From an uncultured Oscillospiraceae bacterium (GTDB lineage Bacteria; Bacillota; Clostridia; Oscillospirales; Oscillospiraceae): a stretch of 47,634 nucleotides of DNA. The stretch lies in the NCBI GenBank assembly GCA_934636305.1, contig CAKUAM010000006.1, positions 1-47,634 on the forward strand, written 5' to 3'. The notes under the pieces are model-generated. The model was not told the origin of the DNA and ran no database searches. It saw only the letters and a list, made by a program, of their open reading frames with translations. The position numbers were made by a program, and so were the translations under genes. This document shows positions 16,700 through 26,071 of this stretch, piece after piece; within the stretch, counting starts at the first letter, position 1, and each line of letters begins with the position of its first letter.

Positions 16700-19592
16700 T
16701 TATTTCGTCAGGAACCGATGCAGAATTGCAGCGGCCTGTGCACGGGTCGCATTGCCGGCCGGCGCAATCCGGCTGCCGCCGACACCAGCCAGGAGCTGGC
16801 CGCTGACGGCCCATGCCACCGCGTTTGTTGCATAGCTGCTGATGCTGCCGGCATCAACAAAGCCATTCAGCGACGCACGCACGTCCGTGTCCTGATTCTT
16901 GTATGCTGCATAACGCATCAGAATTGCCGCCAGCTGCTCACGCGTAATGCTGTCGTCCGGGCCAAAGTGCGTGTCATCATAGCCCTTGACAATTCCCTGC
17001 GCGGCTGCCCACAAAATTGCAGACTCATAATACGAGCCCGGCGCAACATCCTGGAACACACAGCTGCCGCTCACTGCGGGCCAGCCCTCCATACGATACA
17101 GAATCGTCACGATCATGCCGCGGGTAATCGGCGCATTCGGCTCAAACATCCGTGTGCGCACGCCCTGCATCAGACCGCTTTCATAGACATACTCCACATC
17201 GTCATAGAACCAGTCGTTCTTGCTCACATCGTCAAACGGAAGCTCCTCCGGCTTCTGCTCAACCGGCAGCGTATAGGTCGGACGAACCGGGCGAACCGGC
17301 TTCGGGGGCTCATATGTGGTCGTCGGTGTCAGCGTGAGATCCTCTGTCAAGGACTCCGCCGTATACAGGTTATCCGTTTCGCCGTTGCCCCAGCCTGCAA
17401 AGGTATAATTATCCTCCAGAATGGCTTTTACTGCGACTTTACTGCCGCTTACAACCTCGAAAGCCTCTGTGTAGTCGGCCCACTCTGCGTCATTCACTTT
17501 GTACTGGAAGCCGGCGATGCCTACGCTGGCATTCAGCGTCACTGTTACATATTTCGTAAATACCGGCGTCAAAGTAATATTGTTTTCCACCGGGAAGGTG
17601 TACGGATTCGCACTGGAAACAATCTGCCCATCGACCTGCCAGCCTTCAAACTTATAGCCTTCGCTGGCTGTTGCTGTCAGAGTGACCTCTGTATCCTTCA
17701 CGTAGGAGGCGTTACCGCCGGTGACGGTACCGCCCTCAACCTCATTCACCGTAACAGTGCAATGCTCCACAGGCGCGGAACCCTTTGTGCTGGTCGGCGT
17801 CAGGTTGACATTTGCTTCCACCTTTGCCATGGTATATGGATTGTCCGTGATGTTGCTACCCCAGCTTGCAAAGGTGTAATTCTCTCTCAGAATTGCTTTT
17901 ACTGTCACCGCGCTGCCGCTTACGACGTCGAAGGGCACCGAGTATTCAATCCAGTTCTCTGCGTTGTCCACCTTGTACTGGAAGCCAATGATCCCCTCAT
18001 CATCAGCAGCATCCAGCGTCACCGTCACATATGTTACTTCCGGTGTAGAATTGTCTTTTTCAAACACCGGTGTCAGGGTAACATTCTCTGTTACAGGGAA
18101 CGTGTATGGATTATCGAAAACTTTCCGTTCACCGATCAGCCATTTACCGAACTTATAGCCTTCGCTGGCTGTTGCTGTCAGAGTGACCGTTGTCCCCTTT
18201 ACATAGGAGTCTCCATGCACCGAGCCGCCGGTAACCGTGCCGCCATCAGCCGGATTTACCCAAACAGTAAAATACTCTGTCGCTTCGCCACCAGCAGTAC
18301 CAATACCGGATGCGCCGATAACGCCGCTGGCGCGTTCGCCGCCCTCCAGATACGTTGTAACTGCATTCTCACCAGCAGCCGGAGTCAGTGTACCCAATGC
18401 GGTCTTTTCAGTGCCATAGGACATGTTCACAACGAAAGCATTGCTGCATGCAAACTGTGTGCTCGTGCCGCCGGTCAAAGCGGCGGAGTCTGCCTTCAGC
18501 GGCGCATACAGACGATCATCTTCTGCAGAAACTCTGGTCAGGATCGGGCGGCTGTACGCCTTGGTCGTTGTCGTGCCGCTGCCGCTCAAAATACCTGCCA
18601 TCACATAGCCGGCAAAGACATCTGCTGCCGTCGTTGTTTTGTTGTATGTGCTTGTCGAAAGCTTCGCGCGCTGCAGTGTGCCATACAGGCAATTATGCAG
18701 CTCGTTCGTGCCGCCATACCCGATATCACTTTTTATAGGTCCTTCAGTACTTGTCACATAATAATTATCCGTAATGATACTGTTGACCGCGTACAGCTTG
18801 CCTCCGTTGTTGCCAATGCCTCCGCCGGCATTTTTCCCATACGTAGACGTCGTTGCATTGCCGGTCACGGTGGAGTTCATCAGGTAGAGTGTAGCATTAT
18901 AGACATTAAAGCCGCCGCCGATCTCCGCCGAGGTATTGTTGCAGATGGCAGAGTTGTTGACATACATGGTGCTGCTGCGTTTCAGTTCCACCGCGCCGCC
19001 GCCCAGCGACAGGGAACGGTTCTCCGACAGGGAGCACCCGTCCATCACCAGGACTGCGCTGCTTTCTTCATTCAGAATACCAGCGCCGTAACTGGCCACA
19101 TTACGGATAATACTGCAGTTTTTCAGAAGCACCTTACCTGTGTTCTTGATGCCGCCGCCTTCAGCTGTGCTGCTGCCGGTCTGCGTCACGGTGACATTCT
19201 CCATCACCAGGCTGCCGGCGTTGACAACTGCAGTGCTGCTGCCACCCTTGATCGTCAGGTTTTCCACATGGACGCTTCTACCCGACGCAATTGTGAAGAT
19301 CGAATAGGCAGAGCCCTTCTGCATGACGCCCTGCTCCGTCACGCCGGTCGTCTTTGCCTGCAGCGTGTGCCCGGCGCCATCGATTGTCACACCATTCAGC
19401 GGCGTAACTGCAGCCGTAGCTGTAATGTCCGCCGTCAGTGTAATCTGCTTTTTTTTCAGCGTTGATGGCCTCTGTCAATTCATCAAAGGTCCCAACATTT
19501 GCGCTTTCCCCTTCAGTCGCGCCCGCCGTCACCGGCAGGACCGCCAGAAGCAGGCACAGCGCCAATGCAAGCGCCAGCATTCTCTTTTTCAT
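16700..19592 (-). pseudogene. SLH-domain surface protein, frameshifted in an A8 tract
   Basis: Read from the ATG at 19592, the product has a Sec signal peptide (about 1-26, ending in a VTAGAT site). The frame breaks at codon 46-48 in a run of eight A (19449-19456 on the plus strand). Removing one A restores a continuous 963-residue protein: a right-handed beta-helix of about 300 residues (repeated 'NNTSAEIGGGF'-like turns), then four InlB-type repeats ('TASEGYKFGKW', 'PYTFPV', 'LTPVF'). Three SLH domains follow at the C-terminus ('FDDVSKNDWFYDDVEYV', 'FQDVAPGSYYESAILWA', 'FVDAGSISSYATNAVAWA'), anchoring it to the cell-wall polymer. It is secreted and surface-exposed by design. As written it makes only a 104-residue fragment. 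It may be phase-variable, a sequencing error or a true pseudogene. Confidence 0.85.
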
Positions 19593-19723
19593 GGTATTGC
19601 CTCCTCGCTCTTTTGCGTTCGGCGGCTGCCCCGCCGATTCTCCTGTGCTCAGTATAGCAGAGGATGGCCGCCCCGGTGTCCGCCCCGGCGCGAGATGTCG
19701 GATTTTCTGCCCCGAATGTGAAA

Positions 19724-19750
19724 GCCCCGGCAGCCAATGGCTGCCGGGGC
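19724..19750 (-). terminator. Probable terminator after the PfkB-family kinase
   Basis: A 13-bp stem (GCCCCGGCAGCCA with its complement) has a one-base centre and is followed on the minus strand by CTTTC. It lies just after the kinase stop codon. The T run is poor, but the stem is very strong. Confidence 0.65.
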
Positions 19751-19759
19751 AAGTTCATT

Positions 19760-20686
19760 TTATGATTCCTGTCTGCTTACTTCCACACTTCGCCAGACCT
19801 CGCGGATTTTCTCCGCATTGGCCAGGCATTCGCTGTAGGCTGTCGCGCTGCCGCACGCCACGCCAAGCCGCAGCGCATACGCATACTCGCCGCTGTCCAG
19901 ATAGCCCGCCAGAAAGCCTGCCGTCACGGAATCGCCCGCGCCGACCGTGGACACAACCGGCTGCGCGCTGCGCAGCCGCGCGTGGTACACCGCGCCGTCC
20001 TCCGCTGCAAGCAGCGCTCCGTCCGCGCCCATGGAGACGAGCACATTGCGCGCGCCGCGGCGCTGCGCCCGCCGGGCCAGCGCAAGTACCTGCTCCGGCG
20101 TCCGCGCCTGCTCGCCGAACAGCTCGCCGAGCTCCTCCGCATTGGGCTTAATCAGCAGCGGCCGGAACGCCAGCGCATCATGCAGCGCCGGTCCGCTTGT
20201 ATCCACCATGAGCGTCACACCGGCCTGATCTGCCGCGCGCAGGAGCTCCGCAAACGCGCCCGCCGGGCTTTTCTGCAGATTTCCGCTCACCACAAGCGTA
20301 TCCTCCGGCTGCAGCGCACGCAAAAACGCGCACAGCTCCGCAATGGCCAGATCATCCAGCTCCGGGCCGCCGGCGTTGAACGCGGTTTCCGGGCTGGTGT
20401 TGATTTTCGTGTTGATCCGCGTCTGTCCCTGCAGCAGCCAGAACCAGCGGCACTGACAGCCGCTGCTCTCCATCATGGACTGCAGCAGCTTTCCGGTCAG
20501 GCCCGCAAGATATCCCAGCACGCAGCTCTCTTTCCCAAGCTCCCGCAGCACAAGCGACACATTGATTCCCTTGCCGCCGGGGGCCAGCAGCTCATGCACG
20601 GAGCGGTTGATGCCCCCCGGCACCAGCGGGCCGCGCAGATTCATATAATAGTCGATATTCGGATTTGTTGTCAGCGTATAGATCAT
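19760..20686 (-). CDS. 1-phosphofructokinase-like PfkB-family sugar kinase
   Basis: This 308-residue ribokinase-fold enzyme belongs to the FruK/LacC branch, which phosphorylates sugar phosphates such as fructose 1-phosphate or tagatose 6-phosphate. Seen in the sequence are the start 'MIYTLTTNPNIDYYM', 'APGGKGINVSLVLRELG' (about 34-50), 'KPNAEELGELFG' and the anion-hole/catalytic-base motif 'TVGAGDSVTAGFLAGYL' with its Asp. It lies 15 bases after the hybrid histidine kinase gene, so the two are probably cotranscribed. No fructose PTS gene or fruR is adjacent. The big PTS operon ends at a terminator just upstream of the kinase pair, so a link between them is speculative. Exact substrate unknown. 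Confidence 0.85.
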   Translation of the reverse strand: MIYTLTTNPNIDYYMNLRGPLVPGGINRSVHELLAPGGKGINVSLVLRELGKESCVLGYLAGLTGKLLQSMMESSGCQCRWFWLLQGQTRINTKINTSPETAFNAGGPELDDLAIAELCAFLRALQPEDTLVVSGNLQKSPAGAFAELLRAADQAGVTLMVDTSGPALHDALAFRPLLIKPNAEELGELFGEQARTPEQVLALARRAQRRGARNVLVSMGADGALLAAEDGAVYHARLRSAQPVVSTVGAGDSVTAGFLAGYLDSGEYAYALRLGVACGSATAYSECLANAEKIREVWRSVEVSRQES

Positions 20687-20701
20687 ACTGCCTCCGCATG
20701 C

Positions 20702-22303
20702 TCAGTGTCTGTGATTCAAATAAGTATACAGGGTACGCCGCAGCGCCTCCACGTCGATGGGCTTTGCCAAATGGGCGTTGGCGCCGGCATCCAGCGCCGC
20801 GTTGATATCCGCTGCGAACGCATTGGCCGTCATGGCGATGATCGGTACCTCCTTCGCGTGCGGCTGGCTGCACGAGCGGATGGCGCGCATTGCCTGCAGC
20901 CCGTCCATCTCCGGCATCGTAATATCCATCAGAATCAGATCAAAGCCATCATCCTGCAGATACGCTTGCACGGCCTGCTTTCCATTTTCCGCCGTACAGA
21001 CCTCCGCGCCCGCATGCGTCAGAAGATAAACCGCAATCTCCCGGTTGAGCGCATTGTCCTCCGCCAGCAGCACGCGCGCCCCGGCCAGATACCGCTCCGG
21101 CAGCTCGTCCTGCTGTTCTTCATCCGCAGGCTCCATGCTGCGCTCCAGCGGCAGGCAGACAGTAAAGCAGGTTCCCTCGCCAAGCTTACTCTCCGCCTCG
21201 ATCGTTCCGTCCATCAGCAGAACCAGATCCCGGGCAATCGGAAGGCCCAGGCCCGTACCCTTGATATTCCGCCCCGGCACCTCCTCGCGCCGAAACTGCT
21301 CATACATGTGCGCCTGAAATGCCTCGCTCATGCCATAACCGGTATCCCGGACTGTAAAGCGGTACCGGGTGTACAGCTCATTGCTCTCCAGCTCCCGGGC
21401 TGCAAACACAACGCTGCCGCCGGCCGGGGTATATTTCACCGCATTCGTCAAAAGATTCTCCAGAATCCGGTGCAGATGAATCGCGCTTCCCACCACCACC
21501 GTATGCCGGATATCCAGCTGCAGCGGCTGCAGCCGGATATCTGCCTCTGCCGCGAGCAGCGCAATCATATCATACATCTTCTCCAGCTCCCGCCGCAGAT
21601 CAAACGGCGTATGCAGCAGCTCAATGTGCCCGCTTTCCAGCTGGCTCACATCCAGCACCTCATCCACCAGAAGCTGCAGCTGCTGGCCGGCAGCGGAGAT
21701 CTTCTCCAATGCATCGGCCACCTTATCGCGGCTGTCCAGATTTTCACCGGCAATGCGCGCCATCCCGAGGATTCCGTTGATCGGCGTGCGGATATCATGG
21801 GACATGCGCGACAAAAACAGCGTCTTGGCCCGGTTGGCGTGGTCCGCTTCCTCCTTGGCCTCAATCAGCTGCAGCTCCCGCCGGTGCGTGGTGTCAATAT
21901 CGCACAGCGACAGCAGCCACGTGCCATTCGCCTCTGCCGGCTCCCACCGGACAATTCTGACCCACAGGTGCTGTCCGCTGCTCGTCCGCATGCAGACCTC
22001 CGCCGTGGCCGGCAGCTGGGAGAAGTCTTTTTCCGTCATCGCGTCTGTCTCTGTGCAAAGCAGCGGCAGCAGACAGCCGCCGCTGAATGCCTCAAACTCA
22101 TCCAGCGACGCAAAGCCCAGCATATCCAGTGCCAGCTTGCTGCACAGGTGAATCGGCAGTCCCGCCGCATATCTGCCGCCAAGAATCCCGACGCCGTGGT
22201 TCTGCGACAGCAGCACGCGGATATTTTCCTGCAGCGTCTGCGTCAGGCTGACCGCACCGTCATTAAAATAAAGCTCCTCGCCATAGTATGCCCTGACTGC
22301 CAT
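20702..22303 (-). CDS. Hybrid sensor histidine kinase with C-terminal receiver domain
   Basis: The 533-residue cytoplasmic kinase has no membrane segment. An N-terminal PAS-like region covers about 30-160. A HisKA domain follows with the phospho-His in 'FLSRMSHDIRTPINGILGMA', then a HATPase domain with N box 'ILENLLTNAVKYT', G1 'VRDTGYGMS' and G2 'GTGLGLPIA'. The C-terminal receiver has 'VLLAEDNALNREI', phospho-Asp in 'LILMDITMPEMDG' and a conserved Lys near 'HLAKPID'. No output domain or His-phosphotransfer domain is nearby. AAGGAGG sets the ATG at 22303. Such kinases are common in gut Clostridia. The signal is unknown; a -10-like TATAAT sits at 22370-22375. Confidence 0.92.
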   Translation of the reverse strand: MAVRAYYGEELYFNDGAVSLTQTLQENIRVLLSQNHGVGILGGRYAAGLPIHLCSKLALDMLGFASLDEFEAFSGGCLLPLLCTETDAMTEKDFSQLPATAEVCMRTSSGQHLWVRIVRWEPAEANGTWLLSLCDIDTTHRRELQLIEAKEEADHANRAKTLFLSRMSHDIRTPINGILGMARIAGENLDSRDKVADALEKISAAGQQLQLLVDEVLDVSQLESGHIELLHTPFDLRRELEKMYDMIALLAAEADIRLQPLQLDIRHTVVVGSAIHLHRILENLLTNAVKYTPAGGSVVFAARELESNELYTRYRFTVRDTGYGMSEAFQAHMYEQFRREEVPGRNIKGTGLGLPIARDLVLLMDGTIEAESKLGEGTCFTVCLPLERSMEPADEEQQDELPERYLAGARVLLAEDNALNREIAVYLLTHAGAEVCTAENGKQAVQAYLQDDGFDLILMDITMPEMDGLQAMRAIRSCSQPHAKEVPIIAMTANAFAADINAALDAGANAHLAKPIDVEALRRTLYTYLNHRH

Positions 22304-22409
22304 TCCAGCCTCCTTCTTGCCGCACCGGACCCGTAATTTGTACGGATTTTCTGCGTTTTCCTTCTGAAAATTATACCATGGCCGGCGCTGAAAGTATAGG
22401 AATATTTCC

Positions 22410-22425
22410 TGTTCCACGTGCAAAA
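22410..22425. promoter_or_regulatory. parS-like ParB-binding sequence
   Basis: TGTTCCACGTGCAAAA matches the Bacillus parS consensus TGTTNCACGTGAAACA except at two positions. It overlaps the T tract of the terminator at 22422-22458, in the gap between the PTS operon end and the histidine kinase gene. It is the only TGTTCCACGTG I found. A Noc/ParB gene lies 14 kb away in the window. Chance occurrence cannot be excluded. Confidence 0.4.
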
Positions 22426-22458
22426 AGCGCCGCCGCGGGGCATTTCCCGCGGCGGCGC
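22422..22458 (-). terminator. Terminator of the sigma-54 PTS operon
   Basis: A 13-bp all-GC stem (GCGCCGCCGCGGG with its complement) with a 6-base loop is followed on the minus strand by TTTTT. It marks the 3' end of the transcription unit that starts near 29952. Confidence 0.93.
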
Positions 22459-22479
22459 AAGGCAGAACCTTTATGAGGA

Positions 22480-23274
22480 TTAGTTGTACTTCTTGTGAAC
22501 GATCTCCATGAACTCCTTGACGAGCTTCGGATCCACGCGGTCGCCGGTCTTGAAGCCGCGGCCAACGATAACTGCATCGCAGTACTCCATGTAGTCAAGG
22601 ACGTTGCCCGGCTTGACGCCAGCACCGACAATGATGGGGAAGTCGCCCATAACCTCACGCATGGACTTGACATCTTCCGGGGTGATCTTCTTGTTCTGGT
22701 CATTCTCGGTGACGATGACAGCATGTGCGTCATGGCCCTTGGCGTTGCCGGCCAGCTCGTTGATGGGCACGTTCGGCACGCCGTAGGTCTCAGCGGTGTG
22801 TACATCTGCGAAGATCATGGTGTCAGACGGATAGTCCTTCATGATCTTTGCCAGCGGCGTGGAGCAGGCCTCGATGTAGCCGAAGGAGCCAGCGCGGTTA
22901 TCGACATAAGCCTCGAAGCGGATGAAGTCTGCGTCAACAGCGTAGGCCATGGCCCACTCCTGGACATATGCGTTCATCTCGATGTTGACACCGAACGGGA
23001 TCTTGCAGAACTCGCGGATGCGGGTTGCGATGCTGACCATCAGGGAATATGCCTCGAGGGGAACCTCGGTGCTGTACTGGGGCCAATCGCTGAAGTTCTC
23101 GAGCATGATGGCGTCAACGCCGCAGTCGATCAGGGTGTGTGCATCCTCGATGGCGTTCTTTACGATTTCTTCCTTGTTGTTCTGATATGCGGCATTGCCG
23201 GGCATGGGCAGCAGATGGACCATGCCGATAACCTTCTTCTTGCCGTTAAAAAACAGTTTGCTCTTTTCGCTCAT
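22480..23274 (-). CDS. BtpA/SgcQ-family TIM-barrel protein (divergent paralogue)
   Basis: The 264-residue protein belongs to the BtpA family, whose members include SgcQ of an E. coli PTS gene cluster; no reaction is established for these. N-terminal 'KKVIGMVHLLPMPG' and 'GVDAIMLENFSDWP' match the family. The C-terminal 'IIVGAGVKPGNVLDYM' and 'DAVIVGRGFK' look like the phosphate-binding loops of a (beta/alpha)8 barrel. The usual 'FIRVNVFVG' segment is changed to 'FIRFEAYVDN', unlike the paralogue encoded at 26072. It is the last gene of the PTS operon, with AAGGAGA before the ATG. A role on a sugar phosphate made by the PTS is inferred. Confidence 0.85.
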   Translation of the reverse strand: MSEKSKLFFNGKKKVIGMVHLLPMPGNAAYQNNKEEIVKNAIEDAHTLIDCGVDAIMLENFSDWPQYSTEVPLEAYSLMVSIATRIREFCKIPFGVNIEMNAYVQEWAMAYAVDADFIRFEAYVDNRAGSFGYIEACSTPLAKIMKDYPSDTMIFADVHTAETYGVPNVPINELAGNAKGHDAHAVIVTENDQNKKITPEDVKSMREVMGDFPIIVGAGVKPGNVLDYMEYCDAVIVGRGFKTGDRVDPKLVKEFMEIVHKKYN

Positions 23275-23320
23275 TGTAAGTTGTCTCCTTATCTATGATA
23301 GTGTTGCCCGTCGGCGCTGC

Positions 23321-23695
23321 TCAGCAGCAGACCTCGAGAATGTTGTCCTCAAACGTAATGGCGCGAACCTCGCTGCCGCCGTTGGTTGCCGGCTCGTACA
23401 GGATCTTGTAGTTGGCAGCCTTGAACTTTGCGATGATCTCATCGAGCTTCTCGCGGGAATCGACCTTAATGCAGATATGCACAAAGCCGGTGCGGTTCGG
23501 ATCCTTCTTCTCGTCGACGACGGACGGCTTGGTCATCAGCTCCAGCTTCGGGTTCTCGTCGAACTTCATGATGTACGACTTGTAGCCGTCATCTTCTTCA
23601 TAGGTTGCATGGACCTGCGCGCCAAAAAAGTCCTCGAAGAACTTTCTTGCACCTTCGAGATCCTTGACAAACAAACCAACATTGCTGATTCTCAT
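23321..23695 (-). CDS. VOC (glyoxalase-fold) metalloprotein
   Basis: The 124-residue product is a single vicinal-oxygen-chelate domain built from two beta-alpha-beta-beta-beta units. It starts 'MRISNVGLFVKDLEGARKFF'. Likely metal ligands are Glu in 'KLELMTKP', His in 'GFVHICIKV' and Glu in 'NILEVCC'. The first-strand position, usually His, is Asn. VOC enzymes include glyoxalase I, epimerases, dioxygenases and fosfomycin-type transferases, so the reaction cannot be named. AAGGAGG precedes the ATG. It lies between the PTS permease and the BtpA paralogue; an 11-bp hairpin at 23764-23789 sits upstream in the transcript. Confidence 0.85.
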   Translation of the reverse strand: MRISNVGLFVKDLEGARKFFEDFFGAQVHATYEEDDGYKSYIMKFDENPKLELMTKPSVVDEKKDPNRTGFVHICIKVDSREKLDEIIAKFKAANYKILYEPATNGGSEVRAITFEDNILEVCC

Positions 23696-23763
23696 AAGAA
23701 ATCCTCCTTATACTTGAGCGGCAGAAGCTGCCGCAGGGTTGACAAATTCAGTGGGCCGCCTGC

Positions 23764-23789
23764 GCTGCCGGCAGTTTCCTGCCGGCAGC
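23764..23789 (-). other. Intercistronic hairpin in the PTS operon
   Basis: GCTGCCGGCAG and its perfect complement enclose a 4-base loop, with no T run after it. It separates the IIC-IID gene from the downstream VOC and BtpA genes. It may stabilise the upstream mRNA or set differential expression. Confidence 0.55.
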
Positions 23790-23823
23790 TTGAGAGAGAT
23801 AATACGCAAACGGCCAGATTTAA

Positions 23824-25428
23824 TTAAGCAATCAGGCCGAGCAGGCCGAGCACGAAGCCAAGTGCCATCGTGCCAAAGGTGATGTAGGAGCTCTTGACGC
23901 CCTTCTTGGACAGGCCATAAACGCCCATCGTGAGAAGCAGAGGCATCATGTTGGGGAGAATTGCGTCAAACACGCCGGTCTGGAGGTTAAAGACCTCCAC
24001 GCCTTCACGCATCATGACGACGTTCCAGTTGAAGGAAACATAGCTGCAGATGAGTGCGCCGCAGACCGCGCAGCCGAGGATGTTTGCAACCTTGACAACC
24101 TTGTCAAAAATGCCGCTCTCCATGAGCTTCAGAACAGCTTCGCCGCCGCTCTTGTAGCCAACGTTCAGCATCCAGTAGCCAACGCCGTAGAAGATGGCCA
24201 GGAACAGAACGGTGTAGGCAACCGGAGCCCAGACAGCGCCCTGGGTGGCAAGGTTAATGAAGATAACAGACAGGACAGGCAGCAGAACGACCTGGGACAG
24301 GGTGTCGCCGATACCGGCGCACGGGCCCATGAGGCCGGACTTGAGTGCAACGAATGCATCGTCGGGAATGTCTGCGCCGTTGCGCTTCTGCTCCTCCATG
24401 GAGGTGCAGATACCAAGGATCATGCCGCCGAAGTCATGGTCGGTGTTGAAGAACATGGACTGACGCTTCATAGCAGCAATCATAGCCTGCTCGTCGCCCT
24501 TATAGATCTTCTTGAGCATCGGGATCATAGCGGTGCAGAAGCCAAGGCCCTGCATTCTCTCATAGTTGTAGCAGGACTCGCAGAACCAGTGCCACAGGAA
24601 CCAGGAGTGCGTCAGATCCTTCTTGGTGATGTACTTGTAGGCGAGATCATTGTCCTGCTGGATGTTCTTGAAGCCAGCAAAGTCATCCTCTGTGAAGCCG
24701 ACCATCAGGACAGCAACAATCAGGAACACAAATGCAACTGCAATGGTGTTGAGGCCGAGGAAGCTGGTGGCCAGGAAGCCCAGGAACAGGAACCAGCGGG
24801 CCGTGCCCTTGAAGATCGACAGCAGCATCATGCCAACGCCGACCGCCGGGAGCATGCCGCCCATGACGCTCAGTGCGTCCAGGACTCTGCCGCTCAGAGC
24901 TGCCGTGACACTGTCAAGAGCCGTGGAGCCGAAGTACAGAATAACAAAGACAATAATAAAGCGGATGATAGACTTGACAATATACGGGATCCATGTGTTT
25001 GCCCAGATGACGCGGTTTGCTTTGCCCTCGTCGATCCACTTGTCAGCCAGAGGAACGAGCATGCACTGGCCAGTCATGGTCAGAACCTCGATCACAGCGC
25101 CGACCAGACCCATCGGGACTGCCAGGGCCAGAGCGGTGTTGGTGTCCAGACCGCCGATGAGTGCGAATGCGGTGCCCATGACACCGGCCATGCCGGAGTC
25201 AGCAGGCAGGGAGCCGCCGGCAGAGACAAGACCAAGATAGATGATGTTGATGGTTGCGCCGATGATGGTGCCCTGAACCGGGTCGCCAAGAATAATACCG
25301 ACGACAAGACCGCCGACAAGCGGACGATTGATGGTCGCCCACTGGCCCATAGAGCCGAACGGCCAGCTGATGTTCGAGAAACAATAGAACAACGAAATCA
25401 GGCAAATTTGCAGGATGCTGATATTCAC
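23824..25428 (-). CDS. PTS system mannose-family IIC-IID fusion permease
   Basis: The 534-residue protein fuses the two membrane subunits of a mannose-family (Man/fructose/sorbose) PTS, normally encoded separately. IIC spans about 1-245 ('NRPLVGGLVVGIILGDPVQG', 'GATINIIYLGLVSAGGSLPAD'), a linker about 246-265, and IID about 266-534. IID shows 'SCYNYERMQGLGFCTAMIP', 'FFNTDHDFGGMILGICTSME' and 'GLMGPCAGIGDTLSQ', all hallmark IID motifs. It moves and phosphorylates a sugar with the IIA and IIB of this locus. The start is GTG at 25428 behind GGAGAG. Mannose-family systems take hexoses, amino sugars, gluconate and Amadori-type sugars, so the substrate is open. Confidence 0.95.
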   Translation of the reverse strand: MNISILQICLISLFYCFSNISWPFGSMGQWATINRPLVGGLVVGIILGDPVQGTIIGATINIIYLGLVSAGGSLPADSGMAGVMGTAFALIGGLDTNTALALAVPMGLVGAVIEVLTMTGQCMLVPLADKWIDEGKANRVIWANTWIPYIVKSIIRFIIVFVILYFGSTALDSVTAALSGRVLDALSVMGGMLPAVGVGMMLLSIFKGTARWFLFLGFLATSFLGLNTIAVAFVFLIVAVLMVGFTEDDFAGFKNIQQDNDLAYKYITKKDLTHSWFLWHWFCESCYNYERMQGLGFCTAMIPMLKKIYKGDEQAMIAAMKRQSMFFNTDHDFGGMILGICTSMEEQKRNGADIPDDAFVALKSGLMGPCAGIGDTLSQVVLLPVLSVIFINLATQGAVWAPVAYTVLFLAIFYGVGYWMLNVGYKSGGEAVLKLMESGIFDKVVKVANILGCAVCGALICSYVSFNWNVVMMREGVEVFNLQTGVFDAILPNMMPLLLTMGVYGLSKKGVKSSYITFGTMALGFVLGLLGLIA

Positions 25429-25501
25429 AGGTTCTCTCTCCTTTTTCTTTTTTGTGTTGTTTCTGAACCCGCTCGAGCAGATTCATGCTGGGGCATGCCG
25501 C

Positions 25502-25981
25502 TTACTTCAGCAGCTTTTTGACGTCCTCTTTGGCGTCGGACGGAACCATCTGGCAGTAGACGTATACACCCGCATCCACAAGATCCCGGAATGCCTGGAT
25601 TTCCTCCGGGCTCGCCGAGATGCTCTTATTGAAATGCTTTCTGCCCGGTGCGCCGCCCATGTTGCCAAGAATGATTTCCTTCAGCTCGATTCCGCTTTTG
25701 ACCATAGCCAGCAGCGGCTGCGGGACCTTCGAAAGCACCAGCACCTTTTCTCCCGCGGGAGAATCTTCTTTCAGATAGGCGGCGGCGTCTGCCTCGTTCA
25801 TAACCTGCAGCTCTACATCCTTGGGTGCTGCAGCGAACAGGATCCGCTTCAGAAATGCATTCGATGCGGATGCGGCGTCGATGATGAGGATGACGTTTGC
25901 GTTGCAGAGCTTCAGCCACGAGGTCATAACCTGACCATGGATCAGACGCTCATCAACTCTTGCCAAAACAACATTGCGCAT
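25502..25981 (-). CDS. PTS system mannose-family IIB
   Basis: The 159-residue cytoplasmic phosphocarrier has the IIB-Man signature 'ARVDERLIHGQVMTSWLK' with phospho-accepting His15. It takes phosphate from IIA (encoded at 34962) and passes it to sugar bound to IIC-IID. IIB proteins also phosphorylate PRD domains of LevR-type regulators in response to sugar flux, which fits the LevR gene in this locus. AGGAGGT precedes the ATG. It lies 73 bases before the IIC-IID gene. Confidence 0.95.
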   Translation of the reverse strand: MRNVVLARVDERLIHGQVMTSWLKLCNANVILIIDAASASNAFLKRILFAAAPKDVELQVMNEADAAAYLKEDSPAGEKVLVLSKVPQPLLAMVKSGIELKEIILGNMGGAPGRKHFNKSISASPEEIQAFRDLVDAGVYVYCQMVPSDAKEDVKKLLK

Positions 25982-26071
25982 GTTCGTACCTCCTTTCTGT
26001 CATCATGATTTGCGGGGATTATGCTTCACGGCAGCGGGCAGCGCCCGACTGCGCATAAAGTCCGATAAAAC

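Noticed and set aside
17640..18200. Repeated 40-bp DNA segments in the surface-protein gene, considered as a CRISPR-like or mobile repeat
   Set aside because: They encode the repeated 'TASEGYKF' protein unit in frame, so they are coding repeats.
16718..19465. A 915-codon open frame antisense to the SLH protein
   Set aside because: It has no start signals and a Cys/His/Arg-rich composition; it arises from the repetitive GC-rich sense gene.
19982..22336. A 784-codon plus-strand frame across the kinase and histidine kinase genes
   Set aside because: It spans two unrelated minus-strand genes and their junction, so it cannot be a real gene.
25749..25766. Palindrome TCTCCCGCGGGAGA as an operator
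   Set aside because: It lies inside the IIB coding sequence, and its codons explain it without a site.
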